Assembly: GCA_030066595.1 (NCBI GenBank)
Contig: JASJBI010000014.1
Span: 1-32,654 of the forward strand
Length of the DNA stretch: 32,654 bases
Reading direction: 5' to 3'
Source: Alphaproteobacteria bacterium
Lineage (GTDB): Bacteria; Pseudomonadota; Alphaproteobacteria; JAJFFI01
Position 1 is the first letter of the stretch. Each line of letters begins with the position of its first letter. This document shows positions 16,534-26,263 of the stretch, in pieces. Made by a program: the position numbers and the translations under genes. Below the pieces are notes generated by a model. That model did no database searches. It was not told the origin of the DNA and saw only the letters and a program-made list of their open reading frames with translations.

Positions 16534-16563
16534 TCGGGGTGGGGGTGAAAGGAGACGCCCCGC

Positions 16564-17787
<1,224 letters not shown>

Positions 17788-17836
17788 GGTGATGTATCCG
17801 TTGGCAAGATTTGGGGTGAGCCGGAAGGTGTCGGGA

Positions 17837-18487
17837 TCAGCTGATGCTGAGCCTCAGCTTGGTCTCGCCGAAGATGAGCTCGGCGCCTTCGCCAAGCTCG
17901 GCGATCTCCTCGACGCCCAGCACGCGGCCGTCCACGGAGGTACCGTTGGCCGATTCCAGGTCCTCGATCTGCAGCAGGCCGTGCCCGGTGAACAGCCGGG
18001 CATGCCGCCGCGAGACGCTGGTGTCGTCGAGCACCAAGTCGCTCTGCTGGCTGCTGCGCCCGATGATCAGTCCGTCGCGCGCTGCGACATCGTCCGAAGA
18101 GAACTCAAGCCGCACAGCATGACCGGCACCGTTGAACCCGGTCAACATCCATTTCAGGTCCGTATGGCCCGGCTCGGCGCCGAAGAAACGCTCGCTCTCG
18201 GGACGGTGGTCCCGATCGACGATGGTCCCGCCGGCCTCGTAGCCCGGCTTCGGGGCGCGCGACGACGACGCGCCGGCGCCAGAGCCGCGGGCCAGGGCCG
18301 GCCAATCGGCATGGGCGAACACCCATATCATGACCAGATTGACCAGCGGCACCAGCATGACCAGCGCCCACCAGCCATTGTAGCCCGCCTTGCGCAGGAT
18401 GCGCGCGACCAGCCAGAGGGTCAGGCCCAGGATGATGGCCGACGGGACCAGGATGAGGACGAGGTCTGTCGTGTTCTCGCTAGTCAT
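17837..18487 (-). CDS. Membrane-anchored FHA-domain protein
   Basis: A 216-residue protein. The N-terminus has two hydrophobic segments (about residues 8-29 and 38-58), the second in a [23 protein letters not shown] context found in many small proteobacterial membrane proteins. A flexible Ser/Ala/Pro linker (65-85) leads to a C-terminal FHA domain (about 120-216). FHA residues that bind phosphothreonine are present: [11 protein letters not shown], the SVSRRHARL segment (Ser, Arg and His) and [10 protein letters not shown]. It therefore probably binds a phosphorylated partner at the membrane. No Ser/Thr kinase or phosphatase lies in the window. Distance to argG is 49 bp. Confidence 0.88.
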   Translation of the reverse strand: MTSENTTDLVLILVPSAIILGLTLWLVARILRKAGYNGWWALVMLVPLVNLVMIWVFAHADWPALARGSGAGASSSRAPKPGYEAGGTIVDRDHRPESERFFGAEPGHTDLKWMLTGFNGAGHAVRLEFSSDDVAARDGLIIGRSSQQSDLVLDDTSVSRRHARLFTGHGLLQIEDLESANGTSVDGRVLGVEEIAELGEGAELIFGETKLRLSIS

Positions 18488-18591
18488 GATCCGGTTCCGG
18501 CCGGCGCGGGACCGCCCGGGTTGGCCTTTTTGCGACCGAGAGCGCCCCCAAACCCACCAGAAATTCTACGACATGGTCCAAGACAACATCC

Positions 18592-18611
18592 CCGTGTCGG
18601 TCCGGACACGG
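18592..18611 (-). terminator. Hairpin downstream of the hydroxyacid dehydrogenase
   Basis: CCGTGTC and GACACGG form a perfect 7-bp stem around a 6-nt loop, 14 bp past the stop of the minus-strand gene at 18626. On that strand GGGGATGTTGTCTT follows, only weakly T-rich. It may be a terminator or an mRNA 3'-end stabiliser. Confidence 0.45.
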
Positions 18612-18625
18612 TGCCGGACAGCGGC

Positions 18626-19612
18626 TCAGAACATGGTCTCCAGCACGCGGTCCGGAGGCGTGTGCCCGTCGACGAAGGTCTTGATGTTGATGATCACCTT
18701 CTCGCCCATGTCGACACGGCCCTCGATCGTGGCCGAGCCCATATGCGGCAGCAGCACCACATTGTCGAGTTCGATCAGCTTGGGGTTCACCGCGGGCTCG
18801 TGTTCGAAGACGTCCAGGCCGGCGCCGGCGATCTCTCCGGCCACCAACATGCGGGTCAAGGCGTTTTCGTCGATCACCTCGCCGCGCGAGGTGTTGACGA
18901 TGTAGCAGTGCGGTTGCAGCAGCTTGAGCCGCCGCGCCGACAAGAGATGATAGGTCGCGGGCGTATGCGGGCAGTTGGTCGAGATGATGTCCATATGGGC
19001 CAGCATCTGGTCGAGGCTCTCCCAATAGGTGGCCTCGAGCTCCGCCTCCAGGTCCTCGTGCACCCGCCGCCGATTGTGGTAGTGCACCGACAGGCCAAAG
19101 CCGCGCGCACGCTTGGCCACCGCCGAGCCGATCCGTCCCATGCCGATGATGCCGAGCCGCTTGCCCCAGATGCGGTGGCCCAGCATCGAGGTCGGCCCCC
19201 AGCCGGTCCAACTGCCCGAGCGGATCAGCCTTTCGCCCTCGGCCAGCCGACGCGGCACGGCCAGGATCAGCGCCATGGTCATGTCGGCCGTGTCCTCGGT
19301 CAGGACCCCCGGCGTGTTTGTCACGGTGATGCCCCGCTGGCGCGCGGTGGCCAGATCGATGTGGTCCACGCCGGTCCCGAAGGACGCGATCAGTCTGAGC
19401 CGGTCGCCGGTCTGCGCCAGGACGGTCTTGTCGATCCGGTCGGTCACTGTGGGCACCATCACGTCGGCGGTCTTGGCCGCCTCGATCAGCTCTGACTGGG
19501 ACAAGGGCCGGTCGTCGCGGTTGAGCCGCGTGTCGAACAGCTCCATCATCCGCGTTTCGATCGCATCGGGCAGCTTGCGCGTTACGACCACCACCGGTCT
19601 CTTCTTAGCCAT
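18626..19612 (-). CDS. D-2-hydroxyacid dehydrogenase (glyoxylate/hydroxypyruvate reductase type)
   Basis: A 328-residue cytoplasmic NAD(P)-dependent enzyme. The Rossmann motif GIIGMGRIGSAVAKRA lies near residue 155. Catalytic residues are in the usual places: an Arg in the VNTSRGEVIDE segment, a Glu in FEHEPAVNP, and a His in LLPHMGSATIEGR. The N-terminal flavodoxin-like domain has ASFGTGVDHIDL. It is closest to the GyaR/GhrB group, which reduces glyoxylate or hydroxypyruvate, but the substrate is not certain. Length agrees with the family. Its promoter must lie in the 140-bp divergent gap shared with the SH3 gene. Confidence 0.9.
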   Translation of the reverse strand: MAKKRPVVVVTRKLPDAIETRMMELFDTRLNRDDRPLSQSELIEAAKTADVMVPTVTDRIDKTVLAQTGDRLRLIASFGTGVDHIDLATARQRGITVTNTPGVLTEDTADMTMALILAVPRRLAEGERLIRSGSWTGWGPTSMLGHRIWGKRLGIIGMGRIGSAVAKRARGFGLSVHYHNRRRVHEDLEAELEATYWESLDQMLAHMDIISTNCPHTPATYHLLSARRLKLLQPHCYIVNTSRGEVIDENALTRMLVAGEIAGAGLDVFEHEPAVNPKLIELDNVVLLPHMGSATIEGRVDMGEKVIINIKTFVDGHTPPDRVLETMF

Positions 19613-19717
19613 CTACCGACTCCCGGAGCCCCTGATTGCGCGGTTGCCCATAGCAAGCCGCACCGGCCTTGTCCAGTTCCGCCGGTCGGACCGGGCAAAG
19701 TGACAACTGATGGCGCC

Positions 19718-19746
19718 TTGACCGCAACCACGCCCTTCTTCATAAC
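19718..19746 (+). promoter_or_regulatory. Sigma-70-type promoter for the SH3 gene
   Basis: A -35 element TTGACC (5 of 6) and a -10 element CATAAC (4 of 6), 17 bp apart. The predicted transcription start is at about 19752-19754, which falls on the GTG start codon of the gene at 19753. Confidence 0.45.
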
Positions 19747-19752
19747 CGCGCC

Positions 19753-20298
19753 GTGATCGGCAGGCCGTCACGAAGGCGCAAGAGTGGCAGGACGCCCGGT
19801 GTAGGCGTGGCGTTCGCCGCCGCGGCTGCGCTCGCCATGCTGATCGGCGGGCCGCCCACGTCGGCCCAGTCGAAGGGCCCCGAGACGGGCCTGCCCTTGC
19901 CGCGCTTCGTCTCGCTGCGCGCCAAGGAAGCCAATATCCGCACGGGACCGGGCACGCGCTACCCGGTCGAGTGGGTCTACAGGCGCCGGTTCATGCCGCT
20001 CGAGGTCATCGCCGAGTTTGACAACTGGCGGCGCATTCGCGACTGGGAGGGCACCGAGGGCTGGATGCACAAGAGCATGTTATCGGGCCGGCGCACGGCG
20101 CTGGTCACGGTCAAAGAACTCAAGCTGCGGCGCGAGCCTTCCGAAGCGGCGGCGGCGGTGGCCCAGCTCGAATCGGGAGTCATCGGCACGCTCCTGGCCT
20201 GTTCCGGGGCCTGGTGCCGGATCGATGTCAAGGGGATCGAGGGGTGGCTGCCACGGGCTGCCTTCTGGGGCGCGTACGACAAAGAGCGGATCAAGTAA
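19753..20298 (+). CDS. Secreted SH3-domain protein
   Basis: A 181-residue exported protein. The signal peptide has a basic N-region (RPSRRRK), a hydrophobic core of Ala and Leu, and a cut after about residue 38 (PPTSAQS). Two bacterial SH3-like units follow: KEANIRTGPGTRYPVEWVY...RIRDWEGTEGWMHKSML (about 56-108) and VKELKLRREPSEAAAAVAQLESGVIGTL...GIEGWLPRAAFWG (about 116-175). Such proteins often bind the cell wall. GTG at 19753 is the first possible start, because an in-frame TGA lies at 19708 and no other start codon lies between. There is no Shine-Dalgarno sequence, and a promoter fits a leaderless mRNA. A penicillin-binding protein gene follows (95-bp gap). Confidence 0.85.
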   Translation: MIGRPSRRRKSGRTPGVGVAFAAAAALAMLIGGPPTSAQSKGPETGLPLPRFVSLRAKEANIRTGPGTRYPVEWVYRRRFMPLEVIAEFDNWRRIRDWEGTEGWMHKSMLSGRRTALVTVKELKLRREPSEAAAAVAQLESGVIGTLLACSGAWCRIDVKGIEGWLPRAAFWGAYDKERIK

Positions 20299-20312
20299 GG
20301 GGGTGTCGGCGA

Positions 20313-20332
20313 CCCGGGCGGGATCCGCCGGG
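20313..20332 (+). terminator. GC-rich hairpin between the SH3 and PBP genes
   Basis: CCCGGGCGG and CCGCCGGG pair (one bulged G) around GAT, 15 bp after the SH3 stop. There is no T-run after it, so it is only a possible terminator or attenuator before the PBP gene. Confidence 0.25.
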
Positions 20333-20392
20333 CCAAGCGCTGGACCGCAAGATATGTGGTGTATGCCGCGGCTTTGCGCTAAATAGGCGAGC

Positions 20393-22276
20393 ATGAGCCG
20401 AAAGCCGCGCCGGCAGAAATCTTCCCGAGGCCGCTCGCGCGGCGCGCCCCGCCGTCGCGCGCGCAAGACAAGGCGGCGGCGGTCCCCGTTCGTCACGTTT
20501 ATTCGCGGTTGCCTGGTGGCGATCATCTGGCTCGGCGTCTTCGGAGCCGGCGCGATCGCCTGGTTCGCCTACGACCTGCCGGACATCGGCGACCTGGCGA
20601 CGCCCGCCCGGCGCCCCTCGGTGACGCTGGTCGCCGCGGACGGCGCCAGCTTTGCGAGCTTCGGCGACCTTTACGGCCGTCCGGTAACAGCCGGCGCCCT
20701 GCCGCCGCACCTTCCCTGGGCGGTGCTGGCGGCCGAAGACCGCCGCTTCTACGAGCATAGCGGGCTGGACGTGATCGGTCTGGCCCGGGCGACCCTGGTC
20801 AATCTGCGCGAGGGCGGCATCCGCCAGGGCGGCAGCACGCTTACTCAGCAGCTCGCCAAGAACCTGTTCCTCACGCCCGAGCGCACCTTCGACCGCAAGA
20901 TCCGCGAGGCGATCCTGGCCCTGCAGCTGGAGCAGCGCTTCACCAAGGACGAGATCCTGACCATCTATCTCAATCGGGTCTATCTGGGCGCCGGCGCCTG
21001 GGGCATCGACGCGGCGGCGCGGCGCTACTTCGGCAAGCCGGCGGCCAAGCTCACGCTCTACGAGTCGGCCATGATCGCCGGCCTGTTGAAGGCGCCGTCC
21101 CGCTACAACCCGCGGCGCGACCCGGAGCTGGCGCACCGCCGTGCGGTGCTGGTGCTCGACGCCATGGTCGACGCGGGCTTCATCAAGGGCGCGACCGCGC
21201 GCAAGGCCAAGCGGCTGCGCCGCGAAGGCCCGGTCCTGCCGGCCGGCACGGACGACCGCTTCTTCGCCGACTGGGTGTTGGACCGGGTGCGCGGCTATGT
21301 GGGCTACACGGACCGGGACCTGATCGTGACCACCACCCTGCAACCCCGCCTGCAGCAGGTCGCCGCCCGCCAGGCCGGCGCCTTGCTCAAGCAGGAGAGT
21401 GCCCGCACCCGGGCCCGGCAGGTGGCGCTGGTGTCCATGGCGCCGGACGGCGCGATCCGCGCCATGCTGGGCGGCCGGGACTATCGCAGCAGCCAGTTCA
21501 ACCGGGCGACCCAGGCGCTGCGCCAGCCGGGCTCGGTGTTCAAGCCGGTGATCTATCTGACCGCGCTCGAGGCCGGCTACCGGCCGGACAGCCGGTTCCA
21601 CGACGGCCCCGTTAAGGTGGGCAAATGGCGGCCGCGCAACTTCAAGGGCAAATACTACGGCGACGTGACCATGCGCGAGGCGGTCACCCGGTCGCTCAAC
21701 TCGGTGGCGGTGCGGGCCAGCGAGAAGCTCGGCCGCGGGCGCGTGATCGACACCGCGCGCCGGCTCGGCATCACCGCCAAGCTCCGGGCCGACGCCAGCA
21801 TCGCGCTCGGCGCCAGCGAGGTCTCGCTCTTGGAGATGACCGCGGCCTACGCGGTGTTCGCCAACGGCGGCGCCGGGGTCTGGCCCTATGGCATCGTCGA
21901 GATCCGGGACAGCGGCGGCCACGTTCTCTTTCGCCGCCAGAAATCGGGCCCGGGGCAGGTGGTCGACAAGACGTATGTCAGCGACATGAACGATTTGTTG
22001 GGCGCGGTGGTCGCCTGGGGCACGGGACGCAATGCCCGGATCGACCGCCCGGCCGCCGGCAAGACCGGCACCAGCCAGGATTTTCGCGACGCCTGGTTCA
22101 TCGGCTACACGCCCGATCTGGTGACCGGCGTGTGGATCGGCAACGACGACGGCACGCCGATGAACGAGGTTACCGGCGGAGGCCTGCCGGCGCGGCTCTG
22201 GCGTGGTTTCATGCGCGACGCGCTGAGGGGCACCCCGGCCCGGCCCCTGCCCGGCGTGGTCGCGGCGAAGCGCTAG
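20393..22276 (+). CDS. Class A penicillin-binding protein (transglycosylase/transpeptidase)
   Basis: A 627-residue bifunctional murein synthase, PBP1-type, anchored in the inner membrane. The cytoplasmic N-terminus (residues 1-30) is very basic, with runs of Arg. One membrane helix (about 34-58) follows. The GT51 transglycosylase domain has Glu115 in EDRRFYEHSG, then RQGGSTLTQQLAKNLFL and ILTIYLNRVYLG. The transpeptidase domain has the active Ser in S381-V-F-K, S434-L-N and K557-T-G-T. The protein is shorter than E. coli PBP1a and lacks the outer OB-fold insertion of that protein, so it resembles compact alphaproteobacterial class A PBPs. It converges with the MFS gene, and the two stop codons share CTAG. 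Confidence 0.93.
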   Translation: MSRKPRRQKSSRGRSRGAPRRRARKTRRRRSPFVTFIRGCLVAIIWLGVFGAGAIAWFAYDLPDIGDLATPARRPSVTLVAADGASFASFGDLYGRPVTAGALPPHLPWAVLAAEDRRFYEHSGLDVIGLARATLVNLREGGIRQGGSTLTQQLAKNLFLTPERTFDRKIREAILALQLEQRFTKDEILTIYLNRVYLGAGAWGIDAAARRYFGKPAAKLTLYESAMIAGLLKAPSRYNPRRDPELAHRRAVLVLDAMVDAGFIKGATARKAKRLRREGPVLPAGTDDRFFADWVLDRVRGYVGYTDRDLIVTTTLQPRLQQVAARQAGALLKQESARTRARQVALVSMAPDGAIRAMLGGRDYRSSQFNRATQALRQPGSVFKPVIYLTALEAGYRPDSRFHDGPVKVGKWRPRNFKGKYYGDVTMREAVTRSLNSVAVRASEKLGRGRVIDTARRLGITAKLRADASIALGASEVSLLEMTAAYAVFANGGAGVWPYGIVEIRDSGGHVLFRRQKSGPGQVVDKTYVSDMNDLLGAVVAWGTGRNARIDRPAAGKTGTSQDFRDAWFIGYTPDLVTGVWIGNDDGTPMNEVTGGGLPARLWRGFMRDALRGTPARPLPGVVAAKR

Positions 22277-23484
22277 CCCGTCGGCTGCGCGCCGGCGCGG
22301 GCGCGGGGCAGCCAGACCAGCACCTGAAACGCCACGAAGGAGGCGATCTCGAGCCCGGCCACGGCGTAGGACAGCGAGGCCTGGGTCCAGCCGAACAGGT
22401 GCCCGACGACCGCGCCGACCAGGCCCGCGGTGGCGAGCTGGAAGAAGCCGAGCAGGGCCGAGGCGGCGCCGGCCCTCTCGGGATAGGGGCCGATGGCGCC
22501 GGCCATGCCGTTCGGCAGCACGATGCCCATGGCCACCATGTGCAGGCACATGGGCCCGATCACCGCGAGGATATGGGCAACGCCGAACCCGGCGAGCGCG
22601 GCCATGAGCCCGCCGGCCACCAGGCCCAATACGGTGGCCCCGGCGATCATGCGCTCGATGCCGAGCCTGAGCGTGAGCCGGCCGGCGATCAAGGTGCCGC
22701 CGATATAGCTGAGCGCGAGCAGCGCAAAGTAGTAGCCGAAATGCTCGACCGGCATGCGCAGGATCGAGATCAGCACGAAGCCCGAGCCCGAGAGGAACAT
22801 GAACAGGCCGCTATAGGTCAGCGAGACGGCGAGCGTGAAACCGAGATAGAGGCGCTGACGCAGCATCTCGGCGTAGTTGCCGAGCAGCCGTCGGGGCTCG
22901 AGCGCCCGCGGGTCCTGCCACTTGTTGCTTTCGGCCAGGACCGCCAGCACGCCGATCAGGGCGGCCGCGCTGAAACCCGTAAGGAAGACGAAGATCGAGC
23001 GCCAGCCGAACAAGGCCAGGAGATAGCTGCCGATGATCGGGGCGATCGCGGGGATCAGGCCCATGGCCGCGCCGATATAGGCGAGCGCCTTGGCCGCCCG
23101 CTCACGGCCGTAGATGTCCCGCACCACGGCGCGCCCGAGCGTTGGCCCGGCGCAGGCGCCAATCGCCTGCAGGAAGCGGAGTGCCGCCAGCTGCTCGGCG
23201 CTTTGGGCGAAATAGCAACCGGCCGAGGTGACGAGATAGATGGCGATGCCGCCGATCAGGATCGGGCGGCGGCCGAAGCGGTCCGAGAGCGGCCCGTAGA
23301 AGAGCTGGGAGGCGGCGAAGCCCAGCATGAACATGCTCTGGGTGAGCTGCACCGTGCCCTGCGCGGCCCCGAACTCGCCGGCGATCGCGGGCAGCGCCGG
23401 GGCGATCAGGTCGGTCGAGATCGCAAGGAACGCCACGAGCGCCACAAGAACGGCGCCCAGCGTGATCGTCTTCGCGGGGGGCAT
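22273..23484 (-). CDS. Bcr/CflA-family multidrug efflux MFS transporter
   Basis: A 403-residue membrane protein with 12 hydrophobic segments of the major facilitator superfamily. The loop 2-3 motif GPLSDRFGRRPILIGG and the Bcr/CflA-like N-terminus are present. DHA1-type motif C lies in FLQAIGACAGPTLGRAVVRDIYG. The family exports drugs such as bicyclomycin and chloramphenicol, or sulfonamides; the natural substrate is unknown. The gene lies 94 bp past modC on the same strand. A TATAAC hexamer at 23516-23521 may be its own -10 element. It ends in the same CTAG as the convergent PBP gene. Confidence 0.9.
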   Translation of the reverse strand: MPPAKTITLGAVLVALVAFLAISTDLIAPALPAIAGEFGAAQGTVQLTQSMFMLGFAASQLFYGPLSDRFGRRPILIGGIAIYLVTSAGCYFAQSAEQLAALRFLQAIGACAGPTLGRAVVRDIYGRERAAKALAYIGAAMGLIPAIAPIIGSYLLALFGWRSIFVFLTGFSAAALIGVLAVLAESNKWQDPRALEPRRLLGNYAEMLRQRLYLGFTLAVSLTYSGLFMFLSGSGFVLISILRMPVEHFGYYFALLALSYIGGTLIAGRLTLRLGIERMIAGATVLGLVAGGLMAALAGFGVAHILAVIGPMCLHMVAMGIVLPNGMAGAIGPYPERAGAASALLGFFQLATAGLVGAVVGHLFGWTQASLSYAVAGLEIASFVAFQVLVWLPRARAGAQPTG

Positions 23485-23577
23485 GGAACGGGTATGGGGC
23501 TGTTTGCGACGGCCCGTTATAGGAAACGCCCGGCGACTTGGCCATGGCCATGTCGACGGGGCTGGCCCGGCGGCGCG

Positions 23578-24708
23578 TTAGTCGATATCCGTGGCGACGG
23601 CGCTGAGTGAGCGGCGGTCGAAGGAAATGCTCTTGATCAGAGCGAAGACGGGCATGCCGACCTCGAGCCCCAGGTCTGACACCGCTTCCCGCGTGAGCCG
23701 CGCCCGCAGGCGCCCGCCGCCGATGTCGACCAGCGCCTCGGCAAAGGCCGTCCTCGGCTCCTCGACGATTTCGACGATAGTTCCGGACAGCACGTTGCGG
23801 ATGCTGATCCCCTCAGGCTTGCGCGTCGCCAGAGAGACATCCCGCGCGCGGATCCGCAGGCGCACCTCTTCGCCCACGCCGATATCCACGAAGGGCAGAG
23901 CGATGGACTGCCCGTGGTGGTCGAGACGGGTCAGACTGTAGGCCGCGTCCTGCTCGACGACGCGGGCCGTGAGCACGACGCCCGCTTCGAACCGCCCGGT
24001 GGCCGGCTGGAGATCGAGCCGTTCGAGAATGTCCGTGACCGGTCCGTCCGCCACCCGCCGGCCCGCGGACAGCAGGATCACGCGATCGGCAAGGCGGGCC
24101 ACTTCGCCGATGTCGTGGCTGACATAGATGATCGGGATCGAGAGGCTGTTGTGCAGCGCCTCCAGATAGGGAAGGATTTCCTCCTTGGTCATGCGATCGA
24201 GCCCGGAGAGTGGCTCGTCCATCAGCAAGAGGCGGGGCTGCGACAGCAGCGCGCGGCCGACGGCAACGCGCTGGCGTTCGCCGCCGGACAACGCGGTCGG
24301 CGCGCGGTCGAGCAGGTGCCCGATGCCGAGCAGATCGATCACGTCCTGCGAGGCGAGCACGCCCCGGCCACCGTTCCGTTCGGCGCGGCGACTGCCGTAG
24401 AACAGGTTCCTCCGGACCGAAAGGTGCGGAAACAGGCTCGCTTCCTGGAAGACATAGCCGATCGGGCGCTGATGCGGCTTGCGAAACATGCCCTGGGCGT
24501 CGTCCTGCCAGGCCTCTCCGCCCACGGACAGGCGGCCCGGCAAACGGTTCAGCCCGGCCATGCAGCGCAGCACCGTCGTCTTGCCGCAGCCCGAGGGGCC
24601 GAACAGCGCGGTGATGCCCCGCATCGGCGCCTCGAAGGCGAGGTCGAGGGAAAAGCTGCCGAGGGTGCCGGCGAACTTCGCGTCGATGGTCGCCGCGCCG
24701 TCGGTCAT
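23578..24708 (-). CDS. modC: ModC, molybdate ABC transporter ATP-binding protein
   Basis: A 376-residue cytoplasmic ATPase that powers molybdate uptake. The Walker A motif is GPSGCGKTT (about residues 32-40), the signature [16 protein letters not shown], and Walker [14 protein letters not shown]. The C-terminal part (about 235-376) has the TOBE/molybdopterin-binding region, including an [10 protein letters not shown] segment near residue 292 and [11 protein letters not shown]. The start at 24708 overlaps the modB stop (ATGA). An upstream reading would add unrelated sequence. The start was chosen for this coupling and for [12 protein letters not shown]. Confidence 0.93.
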   Translation of the reverse strand: MTDGAATIDAKFAGTLGSFSLDLAFEAPMRGITALFGPSGCGKTTVLRCMAGLNRLPGRLSVGGEAWQDDAQGMFRKPHQRPIGYVFQEASLFPHLSVRRNLFYGSRRAERNGGRGVLASQDVIDLLGIGHLLDRAPTALSGGERQRVAVGRALLSQPRLLLMDEPLSGLDRMTKEEILPYLEALHNSLSIPIIYVSHDIGEVARLADRVILLSAGRRVADGPVTDILERLDLQPATGRFEAGVVLTARVVEQDAAYSLTRLDHHGQSIALPFVDIGVGEEVRLRIRARDVSLATRKPEGISIRNVLSGTIVEIVEEPRTAFAEALVDIGGGRLRARLTREAVSDLGLEVGMPVFALIKSISFDRRSLSAVATDID

Positions 24709-25388
24709 GGCTCGAGCCGCGCCATGCGCCGCTGCAGAAGCATCATGGTCAGGATCACGGCGAAGGCGAAGACCAGCAGCCCGCCGGCCAGGATATGGGC
24801 CTCCGCCCAGCGCAGGGTCTCGACATGCTCGAAGATCGCCACCGACAGAACCTTGGTCTCGCCGGGGATATTCCCGCCGATCATCAAGACCACCCCGAAC
24901 TCTCCCACGGTGTGGGCGAAGCCCAGAACCGCGCCGGTCACGAATCCGGGCCGCGCGAGCGGCACGGCGACCGTCCAGAAGCTGTCCCAGGGGGCGGCGC
25001 GCAAGGTGGCGGCGACCTCGAGCGGACGATCGCCGAAGGCCTCGAAGGCGTTGCGAATGGGCTGGACCACGAAGGGCATCGAATAGAATACCGAGCCGAT
25101 CACCAGCCCCTCGAAGGTGAAGGCCAGTGAGCGCCCGCCGAACAGGCCCGCGATCCAGCCGCCCGGCCCATCCGGGCCCAGCGCGATCAAGAGGTAGAAC
25201 CCGAGCACCGTGGGCGGCAGCACCAGCGGCAGGGCCACGACCGCGGCCACCACCTCTTTCCATCGCGCGGTCGAACGTGCCAGCCACCAGGCGATCGGCG
25301 TGCCCAGCAGCAGCAAGAGCACGGTCGTGATCGCCGCCAGCTCGAGCGTCAACCGGATCGGCGGCCAGAGCTCCGTCACTTCCAGCAT
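24705..25388 (-). CDS. modB: ModB, molybdate ABC transporter permease
   Basis: A 227-residue inner-membrane permease with five hydrophobic segments. Family features are visible: [32 protein letters not shown], and the cytoplasmic EAA-type loop [26 protein letters not shown] that contacts ModC. Then [23 protein letters not shown] follows, typical of ModB. The ATG at 25388 follows the modA stop by only 5 bases. It is the middle gene of a compact modABC operon. Confidence 0.95.
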   Translation of the reverse strand: MLEVTELWPPIRLTLELAAITTVLLLLLGTPIAWWLARSTARWKEVVAAVVALPLVLPPTVLGFYLLIALGPDGPGGWIAGLFGGRSLAFTFEGLVIGSVFYSMPFVVQPIRNAFEAFGDRPLEVAATLRAAPWDSFWTVAVPLARPGFVTGAVLGFAHTVGEFGVVLMIGGNIPGETKVLSVAIFEHVETLRWAEAHILAGGLLVFAFAVILTMMLLQRRMARLEP

Positions 25389-25393
25389 GCCTG

Positions 25394-26188
25394 TCAGTCC
25401 CCTGCCCCGTAGCCGTACTTTTCTTTCACGGCCCGTGCCTCCGGTCCACGCAGAAAGACGAGGAAGGCCCGCGCCGTCTCGCTGTCCGCACCGCGCCGGG
25501 TCAGCACGGCGTCCTGCGCGATGGGTCGGTAGAGATGCTCGGGGACGGCCCAGCGGGATCCACCCGCCTTGTCGATCACCTGCGACAGGGCAACGAAGCC
25601 CAGCTCCGCGTTGCCTGTCGCCACGAACTGGTAGGTCTGGGCGATATTGTTGCCTTGGACGATCTTCGGCTTGAGCGCCTGATAGAGGCCCAGCGCCTTG
25701 ATCGCCGCGACCGCCGCGGCGCCGTAGGGCGCGGTGTCCGGGTTCGCGATGGCGAGCCTCGTGAAGCGGCCGTCCCGGAGCGTCGCCTCGCCGGCGACCA
25801 GATCCCGCATCTTGCTGAACAGGGTGATCTTGCCGGTGGCATAGGTGAAGCGGCTGTCCCCCAGCGCGAGACCATTCTCGACCGCTTTCCGAGGCCGGGC
25901 TTGGTCCGCCGCGAGAAACACCTCGAAGGGGGCGTCCTGGGTGATCTGCGCATAGAGCTGGCCCGTCGAGCCGAAGCTGAAAATGGGCCTGTTGCCGGTC
26001 GCCGCCTGGAAGGCAGCCCCGATTTCTCGGGCCGCCTGGGTGAAGTTGGCAGCCACGGCGATCCGCACGTCCCCGGCACAGGCCCCGTTGGCCAGCGGGC
26101 CCGACAGGAGCAAGCCAGCAAGGAGCCACAAGGCGGCCCGAAAGCCATCCACCCGCCAAATCCGCCCCTGCAGCCTTGCCCTCCGCAT
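25394..26188 (-). CDS. modA: ModA, periplasmic molybdate-binding protein
   Basis: A 264-residue exported protein that captures molybdate (and tungstate) for ModBC. The signal peptide is at residues 1-37 or so, with hydrophobic [19 protein letters not shown]. The ModA fold follows: [21 protein letters not shown], then [26 protein letters not shown], with Ser and Thr residues that would bind the oxyanion, and [13 protein letters not shown] further on. The start is uncertain. ATG at 26188 is used here; a GTG at 26152 (MDGFRAALW) would give a shorter signal peptide, and an ATG at 26254 a longer one. The stop is 5 bases from the modB start. Confidence 0.92.
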   Translation of the reverse strand: MRRARLQGRIWRVDGFRAALWLLAGLLLSGPLANGACAGDVRIAVAANFTQAAREIGAAFQAATGNRPIFSFGSTGQLYAQITQDAPFEVFLAADQARPRKAVENGLALGDSRFTYATGKITLFSKMRDLVAGEATLRDGRFTRLAIANPDTAPYGAAAVAAIKALGLYQALKPKIVQGNNIAQTYQFVATGNAELGFVALSQVIDKAGGSRWAVPEHLYRPIAQDAVLTRRGADSETARAFLVFLRGPEARAVKEKYGYGAGD

Positions 26189-26206
26189 GGACCCCGCAAC
26201 CGACAA

Positions 26207-26218
26207 GTTCACTTGAAC
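26207..26218. promoter_or_regulatory. GTTCA-N2-TGAAC inverted repeat upstream of modA
   Basis: Two 5-base arms with a 2-base spacer, lying 19-30 bp before the modA ATG. It could be an operator for modABC. It does not match the E. coli ModE consensus (TATATA-rich arms), so the regulator, if any, is unknown. Confidence 0.35.
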
Positions 26219-26263
26219 AAGCCGGACCCTAGCCGGAGCCACACCCGGCGGCAAGCAAGCGAC

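Noticed and set aside
20291..22549. Long open reading frame on the minus strand over the PBP gene
   Set aside because: The translation is low-complexity, rich in Arg, Gly and Asp, with no domain. The PBP frame has all catalytic motifs.
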